Origin: Spirochaetota bacterium
GTDB taxonomy: Bacteria; Spirochaetota; Spirochaetia; JABEVK01
DNA: 32,157 nt
Assembly (NCBI GenBank): GCA_020049045.1
Contig: JAIFLN010000205.1
Location: 1-32,157 of the forward strand
Direction of reading: 5' to 3'
Within the stretch, counting starts at the first letter, position 1, and every line of letters starts with the position of its first letter. This document shows, piece after piece, positions 12,379 to 21,053 of this stretch. The notes beneath the pieces were generated by a model. It worked only from the letters and a program-made list of their open reading frames with translations, had not been told where the DNA came from and made no database searches. The translations under genes were made by a program, and so were the position numbers.

Positions 12379-12760
12379 AGAAAAGTATGTGTGGATCAGT
12401 CTGGCACCGCTGGGCTGTTGCGGAGGCTCGGCGGGCGGCAGCTGCCACTGCTCCTCCACCACCTCAGAAGTAGAGTTCAAAGCCCTGAACGGCAAGAATT
12501 TGTCGTTGCAACCTGGTGACTATGTCGAAATCAGCAACCCGACAGGCGCCAGTTGGGCCGGAGTGTTCCGGTTGGTGGTGATTCCTGGTGTTCTTATCGC
12601 GGCGGGGCTCACCTTCCTCAACCCTTGGTGGGCGGCCGGTCTGGGTGCATTGGGACTGGGGTTCAGCCTTCTGTTCCCCCAGAACAAAGATTCGGGATTC
12701 CCCCAAGTCGAACAGGTGATTCCGGTGGCCGACTTCACCCCGCTGTCTATGAAGGCCTAG
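12347..12760 (+). CDS. RseC/SoxR-reducing-system-like membrane protein
   Basis: This encodes 137 aa from a GTG at 12347 with AAGGAGG 6 nt upstream. The N-terminal cytosolic part has a four-cysteine cluster (C24, C25, C33, C35; GCCGGSAGGSCHC), as in RseC, where it may bind an Fe-S cluster. PGDYVEI precedes two adjacent transmembrane segments at about residues 69-91 and 93-110. This is the family architecture. RseC members act in sigma-E modulation or SoxR reduction together with Rnf complexes; none of those partners is in the window, so the role here is open. The end overlaps cheB (convergent) by 14 bp. Confidence 0.8.
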   Translation: MNRQGTIKKIEEKYVWISLAPLGCCGGSAGGSCHCSSTTSEVEFKALNGKNLSLQPGDYVEISNPTGASWAGVFRLVVIPGVLIAAGLTFLNPWWAAGLGALGLGFSLLFPQNKDSGFPQVEQVIPVADFTPLSMKA

Positions 12761-13886
12761 AGTATTCCTTTGCCAGCTTGTTGAGCGTGCCAGCCATGTC
12801 GTTGAGCGACACGACTTTTTCCACGTGGCCCATTTCAATAGCCACCCGAGGCATGCCAAAGACAACGCTCGAGGCTTCATCCTGGGCCAGAGTCAGACCG
12901 CCGGCACGGTAAATTTCACCGATTTCAGCAGCACCATCGCGGCCCATGCCTGTCATAATCACGGCTAAAATGGACGAGCCAAACTGCTTGGCCACCGACT
13001 TGTACAGTACCCCGGCGGAAGGCCGATGACCGTTGCACTGATCGTTCTGATTGAGGTGCACCAGGGTTGCCAACGACTTCTTCTCCACCTCAATGTGCCA
13101 GTCACCGGGGGCAATCAGAATCCGCCCCTTTTTCACCAGGTCACCTTCTTCGGCCTCTTTGACTTCCAGGGGGCAGTTTTTGTCCAGTGAGCGGGCAAAT
13201 TCCGCAGTAAACCCCGCCGGCATATGCTGAACCACCAGAATGGGCAACGGAAAATCGGCGTCCAAGGCGCCAAAAACCTGGCGCAAGGCGTTGGGCCCGC
13301 CGGTACTGATTCCGATCACGCAGATCTGCAGACCCGAATGGGGACGAAGGGTTCCTGAGGGCAGTGTAACAGGCTTCGTCGCAACGGGAGGGAGGGAGAC
13401 CGGAGGTGAAACCGGGGGTGCGACAGGAGGAGCAATAGGGGCCGGTGCGGGGACAACACTAGGCGTCGAAACCTTGCGCCGCCCTCCGTAGGCTTTGATC
13501 AGCGAAACCAGCTGCTCACCGATGACATGGATGTCTTCGCTGACCGAACCGGAGGGCTTCTTGATAAAGTCGGACGCCCCCAAAGACAGGGCTTCCATGG
13601 TGATTTCGGCACCCCGACGGGCGATGCTCGACAGAATGATCACCGGCACCTCAATCTTCCGTTCCTTTCGCTGTTTCAAGAACTCAATGCCGTTCATTTC
13701 GGGCATTTCGAGGTCGAGGATGATGATATCCACCTCGAGAGTTTCGAGTTTTTTCAGTGCGAATGCGCCGTTCATGGCCTTGCCGACCAAGGTAAAACCC
13801 GGTTCGGATTCAACAATCCGACCAATCAGGTTGCGCATTAAGGCGCTGTCGTCAACAATCAGAACGTTGATGGTCGTAGAACTCAT
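12747..13886 (-). CDS. cheB: CheB, chemoreceptor glutamate methylesterase/deamidase
   Basis: This encodes 379 aa. Residues 5-125 form a receiver domain with Asp12/Asp13 and the phosphorylatable Asp58 (IIILDLEMPEMNG). A Pro/Val-rich linker (about 143-175) joins it to the methylesterase domain, whose catalytic triad reads Ser194 (GISTGGP), His221 (QHMP) and Asp317 (GMGRDGA). The enzyme removes methyl groups from MCPs, resetting sensitivity, and is activated by phosphorylation from CheA. It is 9 bp downstream of cheR, as a typical adaptation pair. No cheA, cheW or cheY is in the window. An MCP with methylation-helix sequence is encoded at 26082. Confidence 0.96.
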   Translation of the reverse strand: MSSTTINVLIVDDSALMRNLIGRIVESEPGFTLVGKAMNGAFALKKLETLEVDIIILDLEMPEMNGIEFLKQRKERKIEVPVIILSSIARRGAEITMEALSLGASDFIKKPSGSVSEDIHVIGEQLVSLIKAYGGRRKVSTPSVVPAPAPIAPPVAPPVSPPVSLPPVATKPVTLPSGTLRPHSGLQICVIGISTGGPNALRQVFGALDADFPLPILVVQHMPAGFTAEFARSLDKNCPLEVKEAEEGDLVKKGRILIAPGDWHIEVEKKSLATLVHLNQNDQCNGHRPSAGVLYKSVAKQFGSSILAVIMTGMGRDGAAEIGEIYRAGGLTLAQDEASSVVFGMPRVAIEMGHVEKVVSLNDMAGTLNKLAKEYSRPS

Positions 13887-13895
13887 GGTGCCTCG

Positions 13896-14717
13896 TCAGT
13901 CTTGGAGCTTGCTATAAAGCACGGCCCATTCGGTTTTCAGAAACTTGAACTGTGTTTCCATCCCAAACAGGGATTCCGAATGGCCTATGTACAGGAAGGA
14001 ATGGGTGGTCATCGAGGTCCAAAACCTGTCGATGACGTTTTTCTGGGCGGCTTCGTCAAAATAGATCAGAACGTTTCGGCAAAAGATGATATCGAGGTTT
14101 CTCAGCCCCGAGTCAAACTTCAGGTTGTGATAGTCAAACTTGATACGGCTCTTGATTTCGTCCTTCACCTGATAACCGTCACCAGCCTTGTTGAAGTACT
14201 TGGCAAGGTAAGCATCGGGAATGCCCTGCATGCGGGGTTCGGGGTAGAACCCCTGGCTGGCGGTCATCAGCGACTTCAAGCTGAGATCAGAGGCCGTCAC
14301 GTCGTAACTGAAATCCGAAGGCAGCTTGTCTTTGAGAATCATGGAAATTGTGTACGGCTCTTCTCCTGTCGAACAGCCGGCACTCCAGACCTTGATTTTC
14401 TTCTCCATCCCCTTGGCCCGTTTGTACTTGATCAAGTCAGGAAGAACATGGTTCTCCATGGCGTCAAAATGGGCTTGATTACGGAAAAACCGGGTCAAAT
14501 TCGTGGTGATGGAATCGAGGAAGGTCTTCATCTCCTCGGTATTTCGCTTGATGAGGTCAAAATAGGCACCGACATCTTCCAACTTCGCCAACCGAAGGCG
14601 CTCCCGCAACCGGCTTTCCAAAATGGGCCGGTTGGAGTTCGAAAACGTAATACCGCTGGAATCGTAGATGAGGGTTCGGAATTTTTCAAAATTCGTATCA
14701 GTCAGGAATTCCGACAT
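13896..14717 (-). CDS. cheR: CheR, chemoreceptor glutamate methyltransferase
   Basis: This encodes 273 aa. The N-terminal helical domain (residues about 5-75) ends in TTNLTRFFRN, the conserved segment before the catalytic domain. The SAM-binding motif VWSAGCSTGEEPY is at 110-122, and NLDIIFCRNVLIYFD (about 209-223) and LYIGHSESL mark the rest of the methyltransferase fold. It adds methyl groups to MCP glutamates, opposing CheB. The start has GGGGGAG 7 nt upstream. No TPR extension is present. It is divergent from pyrG, with 95 bp between. Confidence 0.96.
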   Translation of the reverse strand: MSEFLTDTNFEKFRTLIYDSSGITFSNSNRPILESRLRERLRLAKLEDVGAYFDLIKRNTEEMKTFLDSITTNLTRFFRNQAHFDAMENHVLPDLIKYKRAKGMEKKIKVWSAGCSTGEEPYTISMILKDKLPSDFSYDVTASDLSLKSLMTASQGFYPEPRMQGIPDAYLAKYFNKAGDGYQVKDEIKSRIKFDYHNLKFDSGLRNLDIIFCRNVLIYFDEAAQKNVIDRFWTSMTTHSFLYIGHSESLFGMETQFKFLKTEWAVLYSKLQD

Positions 14718-14775
14718 GGATATGCTCCCCCGGCAAGTTTAGGTTTTCTGAGGGGGGAAGTCAAGAAAAACGAAG

Positions 14776-14804
14776 TTGACACTGGTACCGGAAAGCGGGA
14801 GAAT
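14776..14804 (+). promoter_or_regulatory. Candidate promoter for pyrG and the long downstream gene run
   Basis: A perfect TTGACA (14776-14781) and a 17-bp spacer lead to GAGAAT (14799-14804), 8 nt before the pyrG ATG. The leader would be very short, and GGGAG at 14797 is 11 nt from the start codon. Confidence 0.5.
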
Positions 14805-14812
14805 GAAATCCC

Positions 14813-16408
14813 ATGAAGAAATACATTTTCGTCACGGGCGGGGTTTGTTCCAGCCTCGGAAAAGGCATTGCAGCAGCATCGATCGGAACCCTTCTTGAAA
14901 GCCGGGGATTCCGCGTCAGCATGATCAAAATCGACCCGTATCTGAACGTTGATGCGGGGACCATGAGCCCTTACCAGCACGGTGAAGTCTACGTTACCGA
15001 CGACGGCGCCGAGACGGATCTCGACTTGGGCAACTACGCCCGGTTCACTTCTTCTCCCTTGAGCAAGGCCCACTCCATCACTACTGGTCAGATCTACCAG
15101 ACGGTCATCAACAAAGAACGCGAGGGCAAGTACCTCGGCAAAACCGTCCAGGTCATTCCCCACATCACCGATGAAATCAAGGCGCAGATTTTGCGCATAG
15201 GAAACGTTCCCGAAACCGACATCACCATTGTCGAAGTGGGGGGAACGGTGGGCGATATCGAATCGGTTCCCTTTTTGGAAACCGCCCGCCAATGCATCCA
15301 TGAGTTAGGCCACGAAAATGTCCTTTCGGTCCACCTCACCCTGGTTCCCACCGTGTCTGGTGATGAAATGAAGACCAAGCCCACCCAGCACTCGGTTAAG
15401 GAACTGCGCGAAATTGGTATTCAGCCCGATATTCTGCTGTGCCGCGCTAAAAAAGAACTCGACGAAGGCATGCGTAAAAAAATCGCCAACTTCACCAACG
15501 TCGATGTGAACTCGGTGCTATCGGCCATTGACGTGAACTCGACCATCTACGAAATTCCCCTGATTTATCACCAGCAGAAACTCGACGAAATCGTCCTCAA
15601 AAAGTTGGGCCTCGAGTTAAGGCCTGCCCATGTGGAGGCCCTGCGCGACCGGGTTGAAGGTTACAAGAACGCCAAGAAAACGGTAACCATCGCCATGGTC
15701 GGCAAGTACGTCGACCTCCACGACACCTACAAGAGCATTGACGAAGCCCTGGTTCACGCCGCCATGGGCAACGATGTCCGGGTGAAAATTCTGAAAATTG
15801 ACGCGGAAAAGCTCGAAAAAGGTGCCAAACCCGAAGACCTGCTGGGCTCAGCCGACGGCATCCTGGTACCCGGTGGTTTCGGCGAGCGTGGCATCGAGGG
15901 AATGATCATTGCCGCCCGTTATGCCCGGGAGTCCCAAAAACCGTATTTTGGCATTTGTCTGGGTATGCAGATCATGGTCATCGAATACGCCCGCCACGTG
16001 TTGTTGCTCGAGGGAGCCAACTCCACCGAGTTCAACCCCCAGTGCACCGACCCCGTGGTCAGCCTGCTGGAAGAGCAGGAAGGCGTTACCAAGATGGGTG
16101 GCACCATGCGCCTGGGCCGAAGCGCCACCCACACCCTTGCCGACACCAAGATCCGCCAGGCGTACGGCAGCGAGGTGATCTGGGAACGCCACCGCCACCG
16201 CTACGAATTCGACAACCGCTACAAGGAATCTCTGGAAACGGCGGGCTTGAAAATCAGCGGGTTCACCCCCGACGGGTCGCTGGTGGAAAGCACCGAGTGG
16301 GACGGCCACCCCTGGAGCACCGGCGTGCAGTTCCACCCGGAATTCACCTCCAAGCCCACCGCCCCCCAACCTCTATTCCAAGCATTCGTCAAAGCCGCCG
16401 TGAAATGA
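14813..16408 (+). CDS. pyrG: CTP synthase
   Basis: This encodes 531 aa and makes CTP from UTP, ATP and glutamine. The N-terminal amidoligase domain opens KKYIFVTGGVCSSLGKGIAA with the P-loop and continues with IDPYLNVDAGTMSPYQHGEV and DGAETDLDLGNYARF. The C-terminal class I glutaminase domain has the nucleophile Cys382 in GICLGMQ, and the His-Glu pair in FHPEF near residue 515. The length is normal for the family. It is the first gene of a packed rightward run; its stop overlaps the lptC start (ATGA). In many diderms pyrG neighbours kds/lpt genes, consistent with CMP-Kdo demand in LPS synthesis. Confidence 0.98.
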   Translation: MKKYIFVTGGVCSSLGKGIAAASIGTLLESRGFRVSMIKIDPYLNVDAGTMSPYQHGEVYVTDDGAETDLDLGNYARFTSSPLSKAHSITTGQIYQTVINKEREGKYLGKTVQVIPHITDEIKAQILRIGNVPETDITIVEVGGTVGDIESVPFLETARQCIHELGHENVLSVHLTLVPTVSGDEMKTKPTQHSVKELREIGIQPDILLCRAKKELDEGMRKKIANFTNVDVNSVLSAIDVNSTIYEIPLIYHQQKLDEIVLKKLGLELRPAHVEALRDRVEGYKNAKKTVTIAMVGKYVDLHDTYKSIDEALVHAAMGNDVRVKILKIDAEKLEKGAKPEDLLGSADGILVPGGFGERGIEGMIIAARYARESQKPYFGICLGMQIMVIEYARHVLLLEGANSTEFNPQCTDPVVSLLEEQEGVTKMGGTMRLGRSATHTLADTKIRQAYGSEVIWERHRHRYEFDNRYKESLETAGLKISGFTPDGSLVESTEWDGHPWSTGVQFHPEFTSKPTAPQPLFQAFVKAAVK

Positions 16409-17028
16409 CCCTCAAAGTCGGGGCCTCATTTTCGGCGTGGTTGTTGCTCCTTGCGGCTTTGATGGGTTGCGCCCTCGACTATGAGAAGGAACAGACGACA
16501 CCGGCCGACCAGGTTCCGCTGATGGCTTTTGAGCAGCTCAAGCAGACCGGAATCAAGGACGGACGGTTGCTCTATACCATGGAAAGCGCCAAGGCCGAAG
16601 TCTTCCTGGTGAGAAAGCAAATGTTGTTGAACCGGTTCCAGTTTCAGGAGTATGATTCACAGGGACTCGAAGCGAGCCGGGGAGAGGCAGAAGCAGCCCA
16701 GATCGACACATCGACCAACGATGCTAAAATCTCCGGTTTGCTGAAAGTGTATTCCGAGGCGCAAGGGGTCACCCTGGAAGTCGACGGGGGTTCCTCGGGA
16801 GGCCTGACCTGGGCCAATGAGAACCGCATCCTTAAGACCGAACCGAATACGGCTGTCCGAATGTCCAAGGACGATGGTTCAACGATTGATGCCCGTGCCA
16901 TGACCCTCGACCTTGGGTCCAACCGTCTGGAATTGGAGGAAGGAATCCAGGGGACCTGGACCCCGGAAACGAACGACGATGCGAAAACCAGTCCTCCTGC
17001 TCCTTTTGGTCCTGATTCCACTCCTTGA
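16405..17028 (+). CDS. lptC: LptC-like LPS-export protein
   Basis: This encodes 207 aa from the ATG that overlaps the pyrG stop. The N-terminus has a hydrophobic segment ending in a lipobox-like LMGC (Cys22), so this version may be lipid-anchored rather than held by a transmembrane helix. The body contains an LptC/OstA-type repeat of short strands (about residues 45-180: GRLLYTMESAKAEVFLV, then AKISGLLKVYSEAQGVTLEV). LptC passes LPS from LptBFG to LptA in the periplasm. Sequence identity to model LptC is low, and the call relies on fold pattern plus the following lptA and lptB. It overlaps lptA by 50 bp. Confidence 0.8.
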   Translation: MTLKVGASFSAWLLLLAALMGCALDYEKEQTTPADQVPLMAFEQLKQTGIKDGRLLYTMESAKAEVFLVRKQMLLNRFQFQEYDSQGLEASRGEAEAAQIDTSTNDAKISGLLKVYSEAQGVTLEVDGGSSGGLTWANENRILKTEPNTAVRMSKDDGSTIDARAMTLDLGSNRLELEEGIQGTWTPETNDDAKTSPPAPFGPDSTP

Positions 17029-17620
17029 AGCCCGGGCTGAAGATCCGTTCACCTTTCGCGGCGACAGGCTGACCAGCACCTTCACCGAAGGCCAGGAGCG
17101 GACCACTCTGACGGGCAACGCGCGCATTGTTTCCGGCAACCTGGAAATTCAAGCCGACACCATTGAGCTGTGGGGCAGAGCCTTCCGGTTTGCCCTATGC
17201 CGGGGGCGGGTTGTGGTCAGGGACACCAAAAAAGACTTGCTGCTCAAAGCCGATGTGATGAATTACGACCGGACGCTGAAAACCAGCCGCTTCCAGGGAG
17301 TTTGCGAGTTGGAGGACAAAGGACACGAGGTCACGATTCGCGCAGGACTGTTCGACTACGACGAGGGTACGGAAAAAATCGTGATTCAGACCGGTGTGAG
17401 GATCTTCAAGGGCGATTTGGTCTGCCGCAGCGAATACGCCGTCTACGACCGGACCCAAGACACTCTGGAGCTCACGGGGCTTCCTGTCGTCAATAAGAAA
17501 AAAGACGTGTACAAGGCGGGAACCATCCGGGTCAACCTGAAATCCGAGGACGTTCTGCTCGAAGGAAGAGTCTCGGGGACCATCACACCAGAAACCAAGA
17601 AAACGGAGACACCCCCGTGA
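16979..17620 (+). CDS. lptA: LptA/OstA-family periplasmic LPS-bridge protein
   Basis: This encodes 213 aa from ATG 16979, with a cleavable signal (MRKP, Leu-rich core, ending EARA before EDPF). The mature part is an OstA beta-jellyroll: FRGDRLTSTFTEGQERTTLT, GNARIVSGNLEIQADTIELW and ADVMNYDRTLKTSRFQGVCE show the repeated strand pattern of LptA. It would polymerise with LptC and LptD to carry LPS across the periplasm. The start lies inside lptC in another frame, and its stop overlaps the GTG of lptB (GTGA), so the three products are translationally linked. Confidence 0.85.
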   Translation: MRKPVLLLLLVLIPLLEARAEDPFTFRGDRLTSTFTEGQERTTLTGNARIVSGNLEIQADTIELWGRAFRFALCRGRVVVRDTKKDLLLKADVMNYDRTLKTSRFQGVCELEDKGHEVTIRAGLFDYDEGTEKIVIQTGVRIFKGDLVCRSEYAVYDRTQDTLELTGLPVVNKKKDVYKAGTIRVNLKSEDVLLEGRVSGTITPETKKTETPP

Positions 17621-18345
17621 GCACCGAACTGTCGGTCCATTCCCTGAAAAAAACCTTTGGCCGCAAAACGGCCGTCCGCTCGGTCAGCTTTTCCATGCGC
17701 TCGGGGGAGGTGGTCGGTCTTCTCGGTCCCAATGGAGCAGGCAAAACGACGGTCTTCTATATGATCGCCGGGTTTTTGCGACCGAACGCCGGTTCCATCA
17801 ATTTGAATGAGCGCAACATCACCCGGTTGCCCATGTTCCGGCGTGCCCGGGCGGGAATCGCCTACCTGCCCCAGGAAGCCTCGGTGTTCCGCAGACTTTC
17901 CGTAGAAGACAACATTCTAGCCATTCTGGAGACCCGAAAGGGAATGCGGGGCGCCGACCGTAAACGCCGTCTTGACCAACTGCTGGACGAACTGGGCATT
18001 GCCGCCCTGCGCAAACAGAAAGCCTATACCCTGTCCGGGGGAGAGCGGCGGCGCACCGAAATCGCGCGGGCCCTGGCCATCGAACCCCACTTTCTGCTTC
18101 TGGATGAACCGTTTGCCGGCATCGACCCTATTGCCGTTTTTGAAATTAAAAAAATTATCCGCCAGCTGGCCGACCAGGGCATCGGAGTGCTGATCACCGA
18201 CCACAACGTCCGCGACACTCTCGACATCACCCAGCGTGCCTACATCATCAACGTCGGTGAAATTCTGACCCAGGGCACCAAGGACGAGCTGCTGAACGAT
18301 GAGTTGGCCCGCAAGATTTACCTCGGCGAAAACTTCAGCATGTAG
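17617..18345 (+). CDS. lptB: LptB, ATPase of the LPS-export ABC transporter
   Basis: This encodes 242 aa from a GTG at 17617. It has Walker A GPNGAGKTT (37-45), Q-loop YLPQEASVFRRL (Gln86), ABC signature LSGGERRR (139-146), Walker B FLLLDEPFAGIDP (159-171), and switch His196 in ITDHNVRD. ARAGIAYLPQEASVFRRLSV is a signature of LptB rather than of amino-acid transporters. It powers LPS extraction from the inner membrane with LptF and LptG, which are not in this window. lptB before rpoN is a widely conserved order. Confidence 0.97.
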   Translation: MSTELSVHSLKKTFGRKTAVRSVSFSMRSGEVVGLLGPNGAGKTTVFYMIAGFLRPNAGSINLNERNITRLPMFRRARAGIAYLPQEASVFRRLSVEDNILAILETRKGMRGADRKRRLDQLLDELGIAALRKQKAYTLSGGERRRTEIARALAIEPHFLLLDEPFAGIDPIAVFEIKKIIRQLADQGIGVLITDHNVRDTLDITQRAYIINVGEILTQGTKDELLNDELARKIYLGENFSM

Positions 18346-18354
18346 CATTCTTCC

Positions 18355-18387
18355 TTGAACGCGGGCCTTTCTGGCATTAGTATTGCT
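18355..18387 (+). promoter_or_regulatory. Overlapping sigma-70-like and sigma-54-like promoters before rpoN
   Basis: TTGAAC (18355-18360), 17 bp and TAGTAT (18378-18383) form a sigma-70 promoter whose start would coincide with the rpoN ATG at 18390. The same bases contain TGGCATT-AGTA-TTGCT (18372-18387), with GG and GC exactly 12 nt apart, as in a sigma-54 -24/-12 promoter. Transcription from that promoter would begin near 18398, after the assigned ATG. Confidence 0.5.
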
Positions 18388-18389
18388 GT

Positions 18390-19700
18390 ATGCAGTACCA
18401 GCGGCCCATGTTGCGGCAGGAACAGCGTCAAAAGATGTCCCTGCAGCTCATCCAGTCGATCAACCTCCTTCCCCTGACGGTCACAGAACTCAAGCAGAAG
18501 ATCGAGGAAGAACTGGAGCGCAACCCGGCCCTGGAAGCTGCCGACGACAAAACCCTGGTCAGCTTCGACGAGCTCGACGCCCGCTCAGGCCATAGGGTAC
18601 GCTCCACGGCGAGTATCGACGATGAAGACACTCAGCGCCGGTTTCTGGAAGGAGTGCTGAGCCGGGGCGAAAACCTGCACGAGCACCTGCTGTGGCAGTT
18701 GCGTCTTCATCCGCTGACCGACGTTCAAATGGAAGCCGGTGAGCGCATTATCAACAACCTTGATGCCAACGGCTTCCATCTCGAACCGGTGGAATCGCTG
18801 TTTCCTGCCAGCCACGCCCCGGATAGGATTCAGCAGATTCTCAGTTTGGTCCGAACTCTGGATCCCAAGGGCTGCGGTGTCACCGACTGGAAAGAATCCC
18901 TGATTGTTCAGATGCGTCAGGAGGGCTTCGAGCCCGAACACGAAAGGCTGGTCACCGACTTCTGGGAAACCCTGGAAAAAAAGCGTTTCAAAGAGATCGC
19001 CTCGGGCTTGAAAATCACCGAGGACGAGGTGCTGCAGCTGGTTGAGGACCTCAAGGGCCTGACACCTTTTCCAGGGCGAGCCTACTCGCAACAGCCTCCC
19101 GCCTATGTCGTTCCCGATGCCCTGATCGCCTTCAAAAACAACACCTTGCAGCTGGTGCTCAATGAAGAAGAAATTCCGATTTTGCGGGTGGGAGACGACT
19201 TTCAGGAAGGCTTTGAACTGACGGTGGCCGACAAAGAAGCCCGGCAGTTTGTCCGCCAGAAAGTCGCCGATGCTGAACGGTTCATTCAGAACCTCCGCTA
19301 CCGGAAAAATACCTTGTTCCGGGTTTGCCGGGCCATCATGGAGTTTCAACTCGACTTCTTTCGCCGCGGTCCCAAATACCTCAAGCCGTTGACTCTCAAA
19401 GACGTGGCCGCGCAGCTGGAGATCAACGAATCCACCGTCAGCCGTGTCACCACCGGAAAGTATGTCCAGACCGAATGGGGTATTTACGAACTTAAGCACT
19501 TTTTCAGTAACGCCGTTTCTTCGAACCAGTTTAGCAAGGAGGGAGTGAAGGAAACCATCCGTGAAATTTTGGCCGCCCATAGGGACGGCAAGAAACTTTC
19601 TGACCAGAAAATCTCCGACCTCTTGAGTCAAAGAGGCATCGAAATCGCCCGGCGCACCGTGACCAAGTACCGTTTGGAACTGGCCAAAGAATACGCCTGA
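18390..19700 (+). CDS. rpoN: RNA polymerase sigma-54 factor
   Basis: This encodes 436 aa. Region I is QRQKMSLQLIQSINLLPLTV followed by ELKQKIEEELERNPALE, the activator-responsive part. The core-binding domain covers about residues 80-240. The helix-turn-helix TLKDVAAQLEINESTVSRVT is near 330, and the RpoN box near the end is ARRTVTKYR, which reads the -24 element. The ATG at 18390 has no ribosome site; Met at 18408 is an alternative that still keeps region I. The product should serve the sigma-54 promoter at 28989 and be driven by the two activators in this window. It is slightly shorter than most homologues. Confidence 0.97.
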   Translation: MQYQRPMLRQEQRQKMSLQLIQSINLLPLTVTELKQKIEEELERNPALEAADDKTLVSFDELDARSGHRVRSTASIDDEDTQRRFLEGVLSRGENLHEHLLWQLRLHPLTDVQMEAGERIINNLDANGFHLEPVESLFPASHAPDRIQQILSLVRTLDPKGCGVTDWKESLIVQMRQEGFEPEHERLVTDFWETLEKKRFKEIASGLKITEDEVLQLVEDLKGLTPFPGRAYSQQPPAYVVPDALIAFKNNTLQLVLNEEEIPILRVGDDFQEGFELTVADKEARQFVRQKVADAERFIQNLRYRKNTLFRVCRAIMEFQLDFFRRGPKYLKPLTLKDVAAQLEINESTVSRVTTGKYVQTEWGIYELKHFFSNAVSSNQFSKEGVKETIREILAAHRDGKKLSDQKISDLLSQRGIEIARRTVTKYRLELAKEYA

Positions 19701-19715
19701 GCAAGGAGCAACACC

Positions 19716-20042
19716 ATGACCGTCACCATCAAGGGTGTCCATTACGACATCAGCGAACGCACCCGAGAATTCCTCACTGAGAAATTGGGCCACATCGACC
19801 CCTTTAAGGATCTTCTCGTGAGCGTGGATGCGACCATCACCAAGGAAAAGACGGAATTCCGAGTCGAGTCGAACGTCCACTTTAAATGGGGCACCACAGC
19901 CCACCTGGAAGAGAGAGCGCAGGAGCTTTACCCGGCCATTGAGAATCTGATGAAAAAACTCGACGCCAAGATTTCGAAGGAGAAGGACAAGGTCAAGGAC
20001 CATCACCCCAAGGAAAAAGACAAAGACAAGGTTGTGGAGTAA
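19716..20042 (+). CDS. hpf: Ribosome hibernation-promoting factor, short form (HPF/YfiA family)
   Basis: This encodes 108 aa with the beta-alpha-beta-beta-beta-alpha family layout: MTVTIKGVHYDISERTREFL, then KDLLVSVDATITKEKTEFRV and an amphipathic helix LYPAIENLMKKLDAKISKEK. The C-terminal domain of the long form is missing and replaced by a Lys/Asp-rich tail. It should bind the 30S decoding centre in resting cells. AAGGAG lies 7 nt upstream. The rpoN-hpf order is typical of diderms. Confidence 0.93.
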   Translation: MTVTIKGVHYDISERTREFLTEKLGHIDPFKDLLVSVDATITKEKTEFRVESNVHFKWGTTAHLEERAQELYPAIENLMKKLDAKISKEKDKVKDHHPKEKDKDKVVE

Positions 20043-20045
20043 TCC

Positions 20046-21041
20046 ATGCCAAAAAGCTTCACCGTTCTCGACTTGCTCGACCTCGACCTCAAGGATCACA
20101 ATGCCTTGAACCTGACCTGCAAGGCGGGACGAAAGGGGCTTTCCAAGGCCATCACCCAGCCGGATATCAACCGGCCGGGGTTGGCCCTCAGCGGTTTTTT
20201 TGATGACTTCAACGCCAAAAGGCTTCAACTGTTCGGCAATGGTGAAACCGCCTATCTGCGTATGCTCAGCCAGCAGAACAGCTGGGCCGCCGTCGACGAG
20301 ATTTTCCGCCGCAATATTCCCTGTTGCATCTTTACCAACAACTACCTGCCCGAAGAAAGATTCCTCCAGCTGGCCGAGTCCAATCAGGTTCCCATCCTTC
20401 TGACCGACCTGAACTCTTCCGATTTTACCGTCAGAATCATCCGGAGCCTGGCCGATGTGTTTGCCCCGCAGCGAACCATCCACGGCGTTTTTGTGGAAGT
20501 TTCTGGATTGGGAGTGCTGTTGTCGGGTGACAGCGGAGTCGGAAAAAGTGAGGCCGCCCTCGAACTGATTGAGCGGGGACACCGCCTGATCTGCGACGAT
20601 GCGGTCGACATTCGTTGTGTCAGCGGCAACACGCTGATGGGAAAACCAGTCAACCCTGCGCTGGGCCACCACCTGGAGGTCAGGGGCATCGGAATCATCA
20701 ACATTGCACAGCTGTTCGGTGTCGCCGCCATCCAGGTTCAAAAAGAAATTGAGATGGTCATCGAGCTGGAAATTTGGGACCCGACCAAGGAATACGAGCG
20801 CCTGGGCACCAAGGATCAGACCAGCGAAATTCTGGGAGTCCGGCTGCCGTCCATGAAGATTCCGGTTAAACCGGGGCGGAACATCGCCATCTTGATCGAA
20901 ACCGCTGTAATGAACCACCGTTTGAAGAAGATGGGTTTCCACTCAGCCCAGCAGTTCAACCAAAACGTGATCGAGTGGCTTGAAAGTGAGAACGCGCGCA
21001 CCGTATATTTACGCAAAACGCAAGAGAATCAATTCCAATAA
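20046..21041 (+). CDS. hprK: HPr kinase/phosphorylase
   Basis: This encodes 331 aa. The N-terminal domain (about 1-130) is followed by the catalytic domain with Walker A GDSGVGKSE (161-169), the preceding His146 in IHGVFVEV, and the family signature VRGIGIINI. The enzyme phosphorylates HPr on Ser46 and reverses this with phosphate, linking carbon and energy state to regulation. The substrate HPr is encoded 12 bp downstream and has the required Ser46. The protein starts 3 bp after hpf. No EI or EII genes are in the window, so a regulatory (PTS-Ntr-like) rather than sugar-uptake role is plausible. Confidence 0.96.
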   Translation: MPKSFTVLDLLDLDLKDHNALNLTCKAGRKGLSKAITQPDINRPGLALSGFFDDFNAKRLQLFGNGETAYLRMLSQQNSWAAVDEIFRRNIPCCIFTNNYLPEERFLQLAESNQVPILLTDLNSSDFTVRIIRSLADVFAPQRTIHGVFVEVSGLGVLLSGDSGVGKSEAALELIERGHRLICDDAVDIRCVSGNTLMGKPVNPALGHHLEVRGIGIINIAQLFGVAAIQVQKEIEMVIELEIWDPTKEYERLGTKDQTSEILGVRLPSMKIPVKPGRNIAILIETAVMNHRLKKMGFHSAQQFNQNVIEWLESENARTVYLRKTQENQFQ

Positions 21042-21053
21042 GAAAGGGTCATC

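Noticed and set aside
15848-16369. A 173-codon minus-strand frame opposite pyrG
   Set aside because: It is antisense to the conserved glutaminase domain of CTP synthase.
18585-20942. A 785-codon open frame on the minus strand opposite rpoN, hpf and hprK
   Set aside because: It is antisense to three clearly conserved genes, and its composition (His/Gly/Phe/Val-rich) is typical of shadow frames in high-GC coding DNA.
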